Positions 1 to 8,656 of a stretch of 39,002 nt of DNA are shown here, in pieces (positions within the stretch are counted from its first letter, which is position 1; every line of letters begins with the position of its first letter). This DNA is from Globicatella sanguinis NBRC 15551. GTDB taxonomy: Bacteria > Bacillota > Bacilli > Lactobacillales > Aerococcaceae. The notes beneath the pieces are model-generated. The model had not been told where the DNA came from and did no database searches. It saw nothing but the letters and a program-made list of their open reading frames with translations. The stretch lies in contig NZ_BCQX01000004.1 of the NCBI RefSeq assembly GCF_001552295.1, positions 1 through 39,002 of the forward strand, read 5' to 3'. Made by a program: the position numbers and the translations under genes.

Positions 1-705
1 CAATAAACCGTGCACCAATTCGATTTCATCAGCATTTAAGCCCAACGAAACAAAGTAGTCTGCCACATCAGGATATTTAGCGGTAAATAATTGATCCAAG
101 CCTTCCATAATCTCCGGATAAGAATGATAAATATTTTGCTGATGCCCTTCTTTAATAATACGTTCATCATATTTAATGTAACCATAACTTACCTGATAAT
201 CCGCCACGATTTCTTCAATTGGGACGCCCGCCATTTTTAATAACAAATAACTGATGACACCAGTTCGGTCCTTACCCGCACTACAATGAACTACCGCCGG
301 TAGACTATCTGGCTGAATTAGCTGTCTAAATAATTTGGCGATTTCATCTTTAGCTTCTTCTAAATATTCCATATAGCGAAATTTCATAAAGTAAGGATCA
401 TCGGTTGTTTTGCTCATTTCTAAGGAGCGGCCAGCATCAGCACCACCACTCAAATTAATCGTTAAATAGTGGGGAACTAACTTTTTAAATTGATTGGGAT
501 GGCGTTCAATTTCTTTCGGTGAACGCAAGTCGAATATTGTTTGAATCTCCAAGTCTTTCATTTTTTCGACATCGGCTGCTTCGTCTGCAAATAACATACT
601 AGAACGATAAATGCGTTCATTCTGTGTTAATTGATCATTAATCGTATTAAAATCTCCTAATTCACGAAAATTAACAATGCCTTTAAATTTTATTCTTTTT
701 CCCAT
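1..705 (-). CDS. Tyrosine-protein phosphatase family protein (3' end outside window)
   Basis: Reading leftward from ATG at 705 the frame stays open for 235 codons to the window edge, so the C-terminus is missing. The ribosome site TGGAGGTGAAG lies just upstream of the ATG. The product starts MGKRIKFKGIVNFRELGD, the NFRELG motif of bacterial Y_phosphatase3-type dual-specificity/tyrosine phosphatases. It carries the catalytic P-loop HCSAGKDRTG with Cys at about residue 141 and an FDLRSPKE segment before it. No signal peptide is visible, so it is probably cytosolic. The substrate cannot be told from sequence; this family includes phosphotyrosine and phosphoinositide phosphatases. It diverges from the ABC/phosphoesterase operon and could share the phosphate-type control region between them (inference). 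Confidence 0.9.
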   Translation of the reverse strand, partial: MGKRIKFKGIVNFRELGDFNTINDQLTQNERIYRSSMLFADEAADVEKMKDLEIQTIFDLRSPKEIERHPNQFKKLVPHYLTINLSGGADAGRSLEMSKTTDDPYFMKFRYMEYLEEAKDEIAKLFRQLIQPDSLPAVVHCSAGKDRTGVISYLLLKMAGVPIEEIVADYQVSYGYIKYDERIIKEGHQQNIYHSYPEIMEGLDQLFTAKYPDVADYFVSLGLNADEIELVHGLL

Positions 706-745
706 GTAACTTCACCTCCATAACAGAATACCATATGAAAATTAC

Positions 746-794
746 TTATAAAACTATTTACATGATTTTTACATAGATTTACAAAATGCTTACA
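746..794 (+). promoter_or_regulatory. Putative PhoP (Pho) box: four TTTACA-like direct repeats
   Basis: TTTACA occurs at 757-762, 768-773 and 778-783, followed by CTTACA at 789-794, giving spacings of 11, 10 and 11 bp. A weaker TTATAA sits one turn upstream at 746-751. Direct TT(A/C/T)A(C/T)A hexamers about 11 bp apart are the known PhoP-binding pattern of Bacillus-type Pho regulons. A -10-like TAAAAT is at 826-831 with no good -35, which would fit an activator-dependent promoter with the boxes at roughly -80 to -44. Confidence 0.6.
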
Positions 795-861
795 GGAACT
801 TTATTTTAAATTGTCCTGGATTCGATAAAATAGTCTTATCAAATCATTTTGGAGGATTAAC

Positions 862-1893
862 ATGTTTAAACTTAACAAATTAGTTTCACTTTTTGGTTCA
901 ACGATTGCTTTAACGGCTTTAGGTTCTAATTTATTAATGGATCCAGTGGTAGCGGGTGCGGAAGATTTAGCTGGAGAATTTACTTTATATACCTCACAAC
1001 CTGAAGAAGATGTAGCAAAATTAGTGGAAGCTTTTAATGCAGAATATCCTGATGTGAAAGTGAATGTTTTCCGTTCAGGAACAGAAGAAGTGATTTCAAA
1101 ATTACAAGCTGAAAAAGAAACGGATAATGTATTAGCAGATGTCTTATTAGTTTCTGATAGCTTTACATTTGATAATTTAGTAGAACAAGATTTATTGCAA
1201 GCCTACGAATCACCAGAATTAGCGGAGATTGATCCAACGTATGTGGATGATGAACACTACTATACGGGTACTAAAATTATCGTAACAGGTATCGCAGTTA
1301 ATACCGATATGGCAGACGCTGAAACGATTAAAGGATTTTCTTCTTTAACGGATGAATCATTAAAGGGTCAAGTGATGATTCCGAGTCCATTATATTCAGG
1401 CGCAGCATCATTAAACTTATCTATCCAAGTACAACAAGACAATATTGGTTGGGCTTTCTATGAAGGCTTAAAAGCGAATGATGTCTTTGTAGGGAAAGGA
1501 AATGGAACGGTTCGCGATGCGTTATTAAATGGTGAAAAAGCGGTTGGTCTTTTAGTTGACTATATGGCTAACCGTGCAAAAAATGATGGCGCACCAATTG
1601 AATTCATTTATCCAGAAGAAGGAGCTTTATATGTTACCGAACCCATTGGCTTAATTAAAGATACACCAAATCAAGCAGTAGCAGAAAAATTCATTGACTT
1701 TGTTTTATCTGAAGCCGGTCAAAAAGTAGCTTCAGAAATGGGGTATACACCGGTACGTAATGGGGTGGAAGCACCAGCAGGATTGAAAGGTGCGGATGAG
1801 ATTTCTCCGATTGAATTTGATGCAGCAAAAGTCATCGAAACTCGTGATGCAGATAAAGAACAATTTGCTGAAATGTTCGGTGCGGGTGAATAA
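862..1893 (+). CDS. ABC transporter substrate-binding protein, FbpA/AfuA/PhnS-like
   Basis: Extracytoplasmic binding protein of 343 aa for an importer. It has a 30-residue N-terminal signal segment ending near VVAGA, then a type-II periplasmic binding fold (FTLYTSQPEED near residue 40, VLLVSDSFTFDNL near 95, an ATP-importer-type PIGLIKDTPNQAVAEKFIDF near 260). This family is routinely labelled iron(III)-binding, but members also bind 2-aminoethylphosphonate or sugar phosphates (AfuA). The protein has no cysteine at all, so there is no lipobox, which is unusual for a Gram-positive binding protein. TGGAGG lies 9 nt before the ATG. It is first in an operon with permease, ATPase and metallophosphoesterase, so I infer an organophosphate or phosphonate ligand; the exact ligand is unknown. 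Confidence 0.88.
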   Translation: MFKLNKLVSLFGSTIALTALGSNLLMDPVVAGAEDLAGEFTLYTSQPEEDVAKLVEAFNAEYPDVKVNVFRSGTEEVISKLQAEKETDNVLADVLLVSDSFTFDNLVEQDLLQAYESPELAEIDPTYVDDEHYYTGTKIIVTGIAVNTDMADAETIKGFSSLTDESLKGQVMIPSPLYSGAASLNLSIQVQQDNIGWAFYEGLKANDVFVGKGNGTVRDALLNGEKAVGLLVDYMANRAKNDGAPIEFIYPEEGALYVTEPIGLIKDTPNQAVAEKFIDFVLSEAGQKVASEMGYTPVRNGVEAPAGLKGADEISPIEFDAAKVIETRDADKEQFAEMFGAGE

Positions 1894-1918
1894 TTTTAAA
1901 AAAAGGAAATGATAGTGG

Positions 1919-3571
1919 ATGAATAAAATAAATAAGTCAATCCAATCGTTCTTAATTGGAACGCTAGGGATTTTCATATTTATTATGCCATTACTGACCT
2001 TATTTGCTTTGGCGTTTGAAACTGAGGGCGGTTTTAGTCTTCAGAATTTCAACGCCATTTTTAGTTCTTCACGTAGTGGATTGGCGATAAAAAACACCCT
2101 CATCGTAGGGGGTGCTTCTACAGTATTAGCTTTTCTATTAGGTGGACTCTATGCATTTATGGTGGCATATACAAATGTGAAATATAAAAAATTATTAGAG
2201 ATTTTAATTATCTTACCGTATTTAATACCGGGCTATATTGTAACATTAGCTTGGACTTCTTTGTTTTCAGGCAATGGTGTTATTAATCGCTTACTAATGC
2301 AGCTTGGTTTACCAAAAGTTAGTATGTACTCCTTGGGTGGGATTATATTTGTTTTAGGTGTTAGTAATGCCGCCCTCGTTTATTTAAATTTAGTCGATGT
2401 GTTAAGAAAAATACCACAAGAACAAGAACAAGCTTCTCAAGTGGCGGGATATGCTTTAAAAGAAACCTTAATGAAGATTAATTTAAAGAGTGTGCGAGGT
2501 CCCATTTTAAGTGCTGTAGTCTTATCGTTTTTAAGTGCTATTGATAACTTTGCTATTCCCATTACTTTAGGGACTCCCGGTGGTATTAGTGTTTTAACTA
2601 CTTATATCTATGAAAAAGCCATTGGTTTTGGGCCCACTAGTTTTAATGAAGCCTCAGCTTTAGCGATAGTGTTGTCTAGCATTTCATTAGCAGCTGTGTT
2701 GATTCAAAAAAGTTTAACCTTGCATGAAAAACCGCTTGAATCACAACTGGCTAGCTATCATCATCGCGTGACCTTAAAACCTGTGAAACGTCGGCTTTTA
2801 CAGTTTGTTTTAATCGTCCTATTGATGATATTAAATATTATTCCCCTCATCTTTATGTTCTTGTCATCTTTACATAAAGGTTATGTGCGATCGATTTTTG
2901 ATGTATCACATATGTCACTAGCGAATTATCAATTCATTTTAACGACACCGGGGATGTATTCAGGCTTCTTAACAAGTTTATGGTTAACCTTAAGTTCATT
3001 AGTGGTGTGTTTATTAATTAGCGTGTGGGTCATGTATATGAAGAGTCGCTATCAACTTAAATCAGTCTTTTTTGTAGAAACGGGAGCCTCTTTAACCTAT
3101 TCAGTCCCAGGTATCGTGTTAGCGTTAAGTATAATTTTTTATTGGGGGAAAGTCCCTAATGTTTATGGAACCATGTTAATACTGTGGATTGCTTATGTGA
3201 CTCGATATGCTTTGTTATTAATTCGTGGTAGTCAAACTGCCTTTATGACAGTTGGGCCAGAATTGGAAGAGGCAGCAATAGTTTCGGGTTCGAGTTCTAT
3301 TGAAAAATGGTTTAAAATTATTTTACCTATGATTCGTCAACAACTATTATCGAGCTCTTTCTTAATGATTATAGGAGCCTTAACCGAGTTGACCTTGTCC
3401 TCGTTATTATCAGCCGCTAATTCAAAAACCATTGGGCTAACAATTTTTGCTTTACAAACCGGCGGTGATAACGCGATTGCACAGGCCTATTCGGTATTAT
3501 TAACCTTATTAATTTTAACCATTTTAATGATGCGTAGTCGTTGGGAAAGCAAGGAAGGTGAGAACAAATGA
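1919..3571 (+). CDS. ABC transporter permease, fused two-domain (FbpB/ThiP-type)
   Basis: 550-aa integral membrane protein with about 12 hydrophobic segments in two similar halves joined near residue 275-295, i.e. both permease domains of the importer in one chain, as in FbpB and ThiP. The cytoplasmic coupling (EAA) loops are visible: EQEQASQVAGYALKETLMKI near residue 165 and ELEEAAIVSGSSSIEKWFKI near 445. It follows the binding-protein gene by 25 bp and overlaps the next gene by 4 nt (ATGA), so translation is probably coupled. It is expected to carry the ligand across the cytoplasmic membrane using the ATPase encoded downstream. Confidence 0.92.
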   Translation: MNKINKSIQSFLIGTLGIFIFIMPLLTLFALAFETEGGFSLQNFNAIFSSSRSGLAIKNTLIVGGASTVLAFLLGGLYAFMVAYTNVKYKKLLEILIILPYLIPGYIVTLAWTSLFSGNGVINRLLMQLGLPKVSMYSLGGIIFVLGVSNAALVYLNLVDVLRKIPQEQEQASQVAGYALKETLMKINLKSVRGPILSAVVLSFLSAIDNFAIPITLGTPGGISVLTTYIYEKAIGFGPTSFNEASALAIVLSSISLAAVLIQKSLTLHEKPLESQLASYHHRVTLKPVKRRLLQFVLIVLLMILNIIPLIFMFLSSLHKGYVRSIFDVSHMSLANYQFILTTPGMYSGFLTSLWLTLSSLVVCLLISVWVMYMKSRYQLKSVFFVETGASLTYSVPGIVLALSIIFYWGKVPNVYGTMLILWIAYVTRYALLLIRGSQTAFMTVGPELEEAAIVSGSSSIEKWFKIILPMIRQQLLSSSFLMIIGALTELTLSSLLSAANSKTIGLTIFALQTGGDNAIAQAYSVLLTLLILTILMMRSRWESKEGENK

Positions 3572-4632
3572 GTCATTTAGAAATAAAAAAATTAGTGAAG
3601 CAATTTGGAAATTTTACAGCGCTTGAAGAAATTAATTTGGAGATTCAGTCGAATGAATTTATTGCGATATTAGGTCCGTCTGGGTGCGGGAAAACTACGC
3701 TATTAAGATCGGTAGCAGGGTTTGTTGAACCGACGGCTGGCTCAATTCGCTTCAATAATCAAACATTTTACCAAGATAAGCAAGTATTGTCGGTTAATGA
3801 ACGTCAAATTGGCATGGTCTTTCAACAATTTGCCTTATGGCCTCATTATGATGTTTATCAGCATTTAATGTATCCCTTAAATGCTAAAGAAAATCGTCAA
3901 CAACTTACTAAACAAGAAAAAGAAATGAGAGTCAAAGAAATATTAGAATTAGTGGAATTAAGTGATTTCAGTCATCGTTATCCTCATGAACTATCCGGTG
4001 GGCAAAAACAACGGGTGGCATTGGCGCGAGCCATTGTGGCGCATCCAAAGTTATTATTGATGGATGAACCTTTATCAGCATTGGATGCCCATTTGAAAGA
4101 AAGCATGATACGAGAAATAAAAAAAATCCATCAAGCATCTAATGCGACCACATTATATGTTACGCATGATCAAAAGGAAGCGATGGCCTTAGCAGATCGT
4201 GTGATAGTAATGAACCAAGGTCAAATCGAACAATTTGATACGCCCTATAATTTATATCATCATCCTAAGACCGAGTTCGTTGCACGTTTTGTTGGTAAAG
4301 CTCAATTGATTAAAGGCATCTGGAAGGGCGAACAGTTTTATCCTAATCAAGCGGTCAATGGTGCCAGTTGGAGCGCTCCACATATTGATGCGCATTTTAA
4401 ACAACTTAATACATTGCCAATCTTACCTGAGCAATTTGAATTACGTGACTATCATGTTCAAGGAAAAGGCATTGTCGGCAAGTTACTTGATCAACAGTTT
4501 TTAGGTCGTGAGACTCAATATGGTATTCAATTAGAAGATGGTCAAGAATTAGTAATTTCAAGTAATCAACCTCAAGCTTTTAAAGTCAATCAAACAGTCC
4601 TATTAAATTTTAAAGGTGGTCAAGCATCATGA
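3568..4632 (+). CDS. ABC transporter ATP-binding protein (FbpC/PotA-type)
   Basis: 354-aa ATPase of the importer. Walker A GPSGCGKTT is near residue 37, the Q-loop FQQFALWPH near 88, the signature LSGGQKQR near 138, Walker B LLLMDEPLSALDA near 158, and the switch histidine in VTHDQ near 195. The last roughly 120 residues resemble the C-terminal regulatory (TOBE-like) extension common in FbpC, PotA and UgpC ATPases. The gene overlaps both neighbours by 4 nt (ATGA), showing tight operon packing. It energises the fused permease encoded just before it. Confidence 0.93.
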   Translation: MSHLEIKKLVKQFGNFTALEEINLEIQSNEFIAILGPSGCGKTTLLRSVAGFVEPTAGSIRFNNQTFYQDKQVLSVNERQIGMVFQQFALWPHYDVYQHLMYPLNAKENRQQLTKQEKEMRVKEILELVELSDFSHRYPHELSGGQKQRVALARAIVAHPKLLLMDEPLSALDAHLKESMIREIKKIHQASNATTLYVTHDQKEAMALADRVIVMNQGQIEQFDTPYNLYHHPKTEFVARFVGKAQLIKGIWKGEQFYPNQAVNGASWSAPHIDAHFKQLNTLPILPEQFELRDYHVQGKGIVGKLLDQQFLGRETQYGIQLEDGQELVISSNQPQAFKVNQTVLLNFKGGQAS

Positions 4633-5507
4633 AGCTTCATTTACATGACAATCAATCCTTTCAAATTTTACAAATAACCGACTTACATTTAAAAGACTAT
4701 CCATGGAATGATGCTGACGAGAAAACCTTAATTCATATTAAGGAAACGGTAGCACGTTACCGACCGGATTTGGTTATTTTTACTGGGGATATGATTTGGG
4801 CTACATTAAGCAGCCAGCCTTTGGTCAGTTATCAGCAATTTATCACTTTTTGTCAGAGCTTAGCGGTGCCGATTGCGATTACTTATGGAAATCATGATAC
4901 TAATCATCCTGATGTTAGTCGGAAAATCTTACGCGAAATGGAATTGCAAATCGATTTATTAGTAGAGAAACAGCAAGTTATGATTGTTCAAGACCGTGAA
5001 TCTTATATTATTCCAATATATGATGAACAAAGGAAAGCGATGAAATATGCGTTGTTTGTGCTTGATTCAGGTGGTTATAATACTCAATATGATGGGTGTT
5101 ACGATTGGATTTTACCGGAACAAATTCAATGGTTTAATCAATGCTCTAAAACATTATTAGAGCAAGGAGAAGTACAAGAGACATTAGTTTTTCAACATAT
5201 CCCATTGCCAGAGTATTTTGAAGCCTATTATCAACAAAAGCCACGTAACGCAGTGACAGAGGAATTTTTTCGTGTCGATGGTCCTAGTCTAAATACCGGA
5301 TTTTTCGCTCAATTAATCTTTGATCCATTGGCGACCACTTTATTCGTTGGTCATAATCATAATAATAATTTTGATGTCAATTATCGTGATTTTCGCTTAG
5401 TTTTTGGACAGGTATCGGGTTTTGGTGCCAATGCCTTGGTCAATCGTGGAGCCCGCTTAATACGCTTAACATCACAGGGTGTTCAATCGGAAATAATTGA
5501 ATTTTAG
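4629..5507 (+). CDS. Calcineurin-type metallophosphoesterase
   Basis: 292-aa dimetal phosphoesterase. The metal-ligand motifs appear in canonical order: ITDLHL (D18, H20), FTGDMIW near residue 52, YGNHDTNH near 95, FQHIPLPE near 190 and VGHNHNNN near 240. There is no signal peptide or membrane segment, so it should act in the cytosol. It is most like the purple-acid-phosphatase-related/DCR2 and YkuE-type phosphohydrolases. It overlaps the ATPase gene by 4 nt and is the last gene of the operon. That placement suggests it releases phosphate from the ester brought in by the transporter (inference). Substrate unknown. Confidence 0.9.
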   Translation: MKLHLHDNQSFQILQITDLHLKDYPWNDADEKTLIHIKETVARYRPDLVIFTGDMIWATLSSQPLVSYQQFITFCQSLAVPIAITYGNHDTNHPDVSRKILREMELQIDLLVEKQQVMIVQDRESYIIPIYDEQRKAMKYALFVLDSGGYNTQYDGCYDWILPEQIQWFNQCSKTLLEQGEVQETLVFQHIPLPEYFEAYYQQKPRNAVTEEFFRVDGPSLNTGFFAQLIFDPLATTLFVGHNHNNNFDVNYRDFRLVFGQVSGFGANALVNRGARLIRLTSQGVQSEIIEF

Positions 5508-5681
5508 TTTAGCATAATAAGTCCTCTGTTACTGTTGTTTTTAAATAATGTATCAGGAAATAACTTAATAGCCGATGATTTTTAAGCTCCTAATGGGGTG
5601 ACAGTTTGACATTAAGTCAGCGTTAAATATTTTTATGTGAGAGTCAATTTGTCGGTAACCCATTAATCTAGATTGCATAAC

Positions 5682-5776
5682 AAAAAAAGTTGAGCCAACG
5701 AGCTGGCCCCCAAAGGTTAGATTTTGTCTAACATTTGGGGGTCACTGCAAATGTTGAATATTACTCAGCTTTTTTT
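5682..5776. terminator. Nested bidirectional hairpin between convergent genes
   Basis: A 95-nt imperfect palindrome. The outer arms AAAAAAAGTTGAG (5682-5694) and CTCAGCTTTTTTT (5764-5776) pair with one G-T. The inner stem CCCCCAAA..TTAGA (5707-5721) pairs with TCTAA..TTTGGGGG (5727-5741). Poly-A at the left end and poly-T at the right end let it end transcripts from either side: the phosphoesterase operon (+) and khpA (-). Confidence 0.8.
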
Positions 5777-5785
5777 ATGATTTAA

Positions 5786-6076
5786 TTATTCATCATCGTT
5801 CATATCATCGACGTCATTATCTTGATGATCATTGGCTTCATCGACGATAACTAAGCGGGTGCGTTTACGGTTATTTGTACGAACACTGTAAACAATCGTA
5901 CGGATTGCGCGTGCGACACGTCCTTTTTTACCAATGACACGCCCGATATCTTCTGGGTTTAAAAATAAGTGATATTCGTAGAATTCATCTGTATCTACTT
6001 CTTCAATTGTTAATTCTTCAGGGAATTCGATTAAAGGTTCAACAATTGTACGAATTAATTGATTAATATTTGCCAT
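5786..6076 (-). CDS. khpA: KhpA-type KH-domain RNA-binding protein
   Basis: 96-aa protein (YlqC/KhpA family). The N-terminal half leads into a single KH domain with the RNA-contacting GxxG loop in IGRVIGKKGRVARAIRTIV near residues 42-60. The tail is strongly acidic (many D, N and E after residue 78). KhpA with KhpB binds RNA and affects cell division and envelope growth in streptococci and lactobacilli (family knowledge). In many Bacillota khpA follows rpsP in the ffh operon; here it is alone on the opposite strand, about 4.5 kb from ffh, with its own promoter. Confidence 0.92.
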   Translation of the reverse strand: MANINQLIRTIVEPLIEFPEELTIEEVDTDEFYEYHLFLNPEDIGRVIGKKGRVARAIRTIVYSVRTNNRKRTRLVIVDEANDHQDNDVDDMNDDE

Positions 6077-6134
6077 CTAAATTCTTCCTTTAAAGTTTCA
6101 TTTCTTATTGAAAATACAACAAGATTTCTGTTTT

Positions 6135-6163
6135 ATAATAGCATAGAAACCCTTTTCGGTCAA
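6135..6163 (-). promoter_or_regulatory. khpA promoter
   Basis: Read on the minus strand, TTGACC (6163-6158) is followed after 17 nt by TATTAT (6140-6135). The -35 touches the stop codon region of mntD, so khpA can be transcribed independently of the mnt operon upstream of it. Confidence 0.65.
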
Positions 6164-6164
6164 A

Positions 6165-7013
6165 CTAAGATAGTCGACGAAATCGTGACAAAATATGATG
6201 TTTTAGAATAAATACCATAATAAAGATGATAAAACTAACGACCGCTACCATTCCCGACATAGAGACATTAAAATGGATGGCTAGCTGATAGCCAATGACA
6301 CTATTAATACAAGCAATCATCGCTCCCAAAATCAGTAATTGTGGGAAACTTTTAGCGTATAATTGAGCGCTTAGGGCGGGTGCAACCATTAAGGCAATGA
6401 CTAAAATAGCACCGACACTTTGAAAGGCAATCACACAGTGTAAGGCCACTAAAGTCATTAATAAAAAATTGATTAAGGAGACCTTAATATTGGTTGTTTT
6501 AGCAAAAGTACTATCAAATAAAATCAATTTTAAAGGATGGTAAAAGAATAATAGAAACAATAGGATGATTCCCAGTAAGATCGTATTTTGAATCAAAGCA
6601 ACAGGGAAACTGTGTCCGAATAATTCTATTCGATTTAAAGGGGCAAAGATAATTTCTCCTAGTAAAACGGCATCGATGTCCAGATGAACATTGTCAAAGC
6701 ATTTGGAAATTAAGATCACGGCTAAAGCAAAAAAGAAAGTATAGACAATCCCAATTGCAGCATCGATTTGGATATTGGTTTGATAGGTTAACCATTCAAT
6801 CGCATACACCGTTAAGACCCCAAACAAGGTTGCGCCGATAATCAGTAGTGGCGAGTCTAAATTTTGGACTATAAAATAGGCTAAAACAATCCCTAATAAA
6901 ATAGTATGTGAGATAGCATCGGCTACCATGACGGTTTGCTTTTGAACTAATATATTACCTAAAAGGCTACTTGATATTCCCACTAATAATAAAATCCATA
7001 ATGATTCAATCAT
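6165..7013 (-). CDS. mntD: Manganese/zinc ABC transporter permease (second permease)
   Basis: 282-aa membrane protein of the ABC-3 (cluster A-I metal importer) family with about eight or nine hydrophobic segments. Family features include the N-terminal GNILVQKQTVMVADAISHTILLG-type stretch and SVGAILVIALMVAPALSAQ near residue 200. It overlaps the first permease gene by 4 nt and is the last gene of the operon. Two non-identical permeases beside one ATPase is the MntABCD/TroABCD arrangement, suggesting a heterodimeric channel for Mn2+. Whether zinc is also carried cannot be read from the permease. Confidence 0.9.
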   Translation of the reverse strand: MIESLWILLLVGISSSLLGNILVQKQTVMVADAISHTILLGIVLAYFIVQNLDSPLLIIGATLFGVLTVYAIEWLTYQTNIQIDAAIGIVYTFFFALAVILISKCFDNVHLDIDAVLLGEIIFAPLNRIELFGHSFPVALIQNTILLGIILLFLLFFYHPLKLILFDSTFAKTTNIKVSLINFLLMTLVALHCVIAFQSVGAILVIALMVAPALSAQLYAKSFPQLLILGAMIACINSVIGYQLAIHFNVSMSGMVAVVSFIIFIMVFILKHHILSRFRRLS

Positions 7014-7879
7014 TTTGCTTCACCTCGCTTAAATAAGGGGCTTTTTGGGCCGATGATGAGGGAGAGAATGGTCATCATAAATAAGCAGAGAACGACGGTC
7101 GGACCAGTGGCCAATTTTTCGATAGTGGTACTAAGATAAGTGCCGCCTACCGCTGCGATAATCGAGGCAATACTGCCGATGATTAATACTTTTTCATATT
7201 GATTACTCCATTGTAAAGCGATAATAGTAGGGGCAATTAATAAACTACTTATCAATAAAGCACCAACCGCTTTTAGTCCTACAGCAATAATAATAATCGC
7301 TAAAAACAAATTGAGAAATTTAAAAAATGGGACATTGATGCCAATGCTAGTGGCAAAGTCTTTATCGAATAATACAGTTTTTATTTTCGGATAGTGAATC
7401 AAAAAGACGATAATCGTAAAGATGGCTACAATTCCGATGGTAATCACATCATCTCTCATTAGGTAGGCTGCTTGTCCCATAATATAATTATTAAGACCAG
7501 CTTGTGCTGTCTTAGCAAAGTTAGGATTACCTTGAATATAACTCATTAAGACCATCCCCAATCCAAAAAATGATGAAAGAACCAGGGCGAGGGTACTTTC
7601 AAAATGAAAAGCTTTTTCGCGACTTAGCCAGTGGATAATGACGATTGACAATAAACTGGCAGCGACTGCTCCCATTAATAAAATAATGGGATTACGTTGT
7701 TGAAAAATCATGTAGGCAATGATGACACCTGGATAAGAAGAGTGACCGATTGCATCACCTAATTGACTTTGTTTTTCTAAGACCAAGGTACTCCCTACAA
7801 TGGAGCTAGCAACGGCTAGTAGGCTCAGCCCGATGGCGACCACTAGATATAGGTAATGATTATTCCATAAGATGCTCAT
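7010..7879 (-). CDS. mntC: Manganese/zinc ABC transporter permease (first permease)
   Basis: 289-aa ABC-3 family permease with about eight transmembrane segments. Family signatures include LEKQSQLGDAIGHSSYPGV near residue 35 and LKAVGALLISSLLIAPTIIALQ near 205. I start it at ATG 7879 (MSILWNNHYLYL) because GGAGG lies 9 nt before that codon. A longer in-frame start at 7915 has no such site and would lie deeper inside the ATPase gene. Even so the start overlaps the end of mntB by 20 nt. It forms the membrane channel with the following permease. Confidence 0.9.
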   Translation of the reverse strand: MSILWNNHYLYLVVAIGLSLLAVASSIVGSTLVLEKQSQLGDAIGHSSYPGVIIAYMIFQQRNPIILLMGAVAASLLSIVIIHWLSREKAFHFESTLALVLSSFFGLGMVLMSYIQGNPNFAKTAQAGLNNYIMGQAAYLMRDDVITIGIVAIFTIIVFLIHYPKIKTVLFDKDFATSIGINVPFFKFLNLFLAIIIIAVGLKAVGALLISSLLIAPTIIALQWSNQYEKVLIIGSIASIIAAVGGTYLSTTIEKLATGPTVVLCLFMMTILSLIIGPKSPLFKRGEAK

Positions 7880-8612
7880 GTTTATTCGCCTCCAGTTGTG
7901 AGTGTTTGATGCCATAGTAGGTTAAATCCAGATTGTCTTTGGTTAGCACTTCGTCAATGGGTCCTGCTGTGATTAGTTGTTGATTAATCATGACAACATA
8001 GTCGAAATAGTCTTTTAATGTTTCTAATTGATGATGCACGGTAATACTTGATTTATTTTGTTTTTGGAAATCATTTAATTGTTGCATAATCAGTTGTTCA
8101 CTGGTGCGATCAATACCTGCTAGTGGTTCATCAAGAAAATAAGCCTGTGCATCTTGAGCAATGGCCCGTGCTAAAAAGACTCTTTGTTTTTGTCCACCAG
8201 AAAGTTGGTTAATTTGACGATCTTTTAAATCGGTTAATTTCATGATGGCTAACGCTTGTTCCACTTTGTCTTTCTTTTCTTTAGAGATGGGTGAAAAGAT
8301 AAAGCGATTGCTGCTGACACCCATTTTAACCACATCTTCAACCGTTGTTGGAAAGTACCAATTCACATTGGAGCGTTGGGGAACATAAGCAATGTGTTGA
8401 CGACTTTCTTTAATCGTTTGGTTTAGTACGCTCACTTGGCCGTCATAAGGAATTAGACCAAGACAGGCTTTGATGAAAGTGGATTTACCGGCACCGTTAG
8501 GACCGATAATGGCAATCTTTTTATTTTGCGGTAATTGTATATTGAGGTTGTTTAAAGCTTTTACTTTATCATATTGAACAGTTAAATCGACTGTTTCTAA
8601 TAGAGGATTCAT
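7860..8612 (-). CDS. mntB: Manganese/zinc ABC transporter ATP-binding protein
   Basis: 250-aa ATPase. Walker A is GPNGAGKST near residue 37, the Q-loop YVPQRSNVNW near 80 is typical of the metal-importer (ZnuC/MntB) subfamily, the signature is LSGGQKQR near 140, Walker B AYFLDEPLAGID near 162, and the switch His is in TVHHQ. The start at ATG 8612 (MNPLLETVDLTVQYD) is chosen because AAAGGAG precedes it by 8 nt; a longer in-frame start at 8651 lacks one. It is separated from mntA by 130 bp containing a hairpin and overlaps mntC. The ATPase should power import of Mn2+. Confidence 0.92.
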   Translation of the reverse strand: MNPLLETVDLTVQYDKVKALNNLNIQLPQNKKIAIIGPNGAGKSTFIKACLGLIPYDGQVSVLNQTIKESRQHIAYVPQRSNVNWYFPTTVEDVVKMGVSSNRFIFSPISKEKKDKVEQALAIMKLTDLKDRQINQLSGGQKQRVFLARAIAQDAQAYFLDEPLAGIDRTSEQLIMQQLNDFQKQNKSSITVHHQLETLKDYFDYVVMINQQLITAGPIDEVLTKDNLDLTYYGIKHSQLEANKHEHLME

Positions 8613-8656
8613 ATAAAGCGCTCCTTTCAAGCAAGATGATGAATAATGCAAAAATA

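Noticed and set aside
862-4632. Ferric iron ABC transporter (FbpABC)
   Set aside because: The family label alone does not fix the ligand; the putative PhoP box and the phosphoesterase in the operon point to a phosphorylated substrate. Iron is not excluded.
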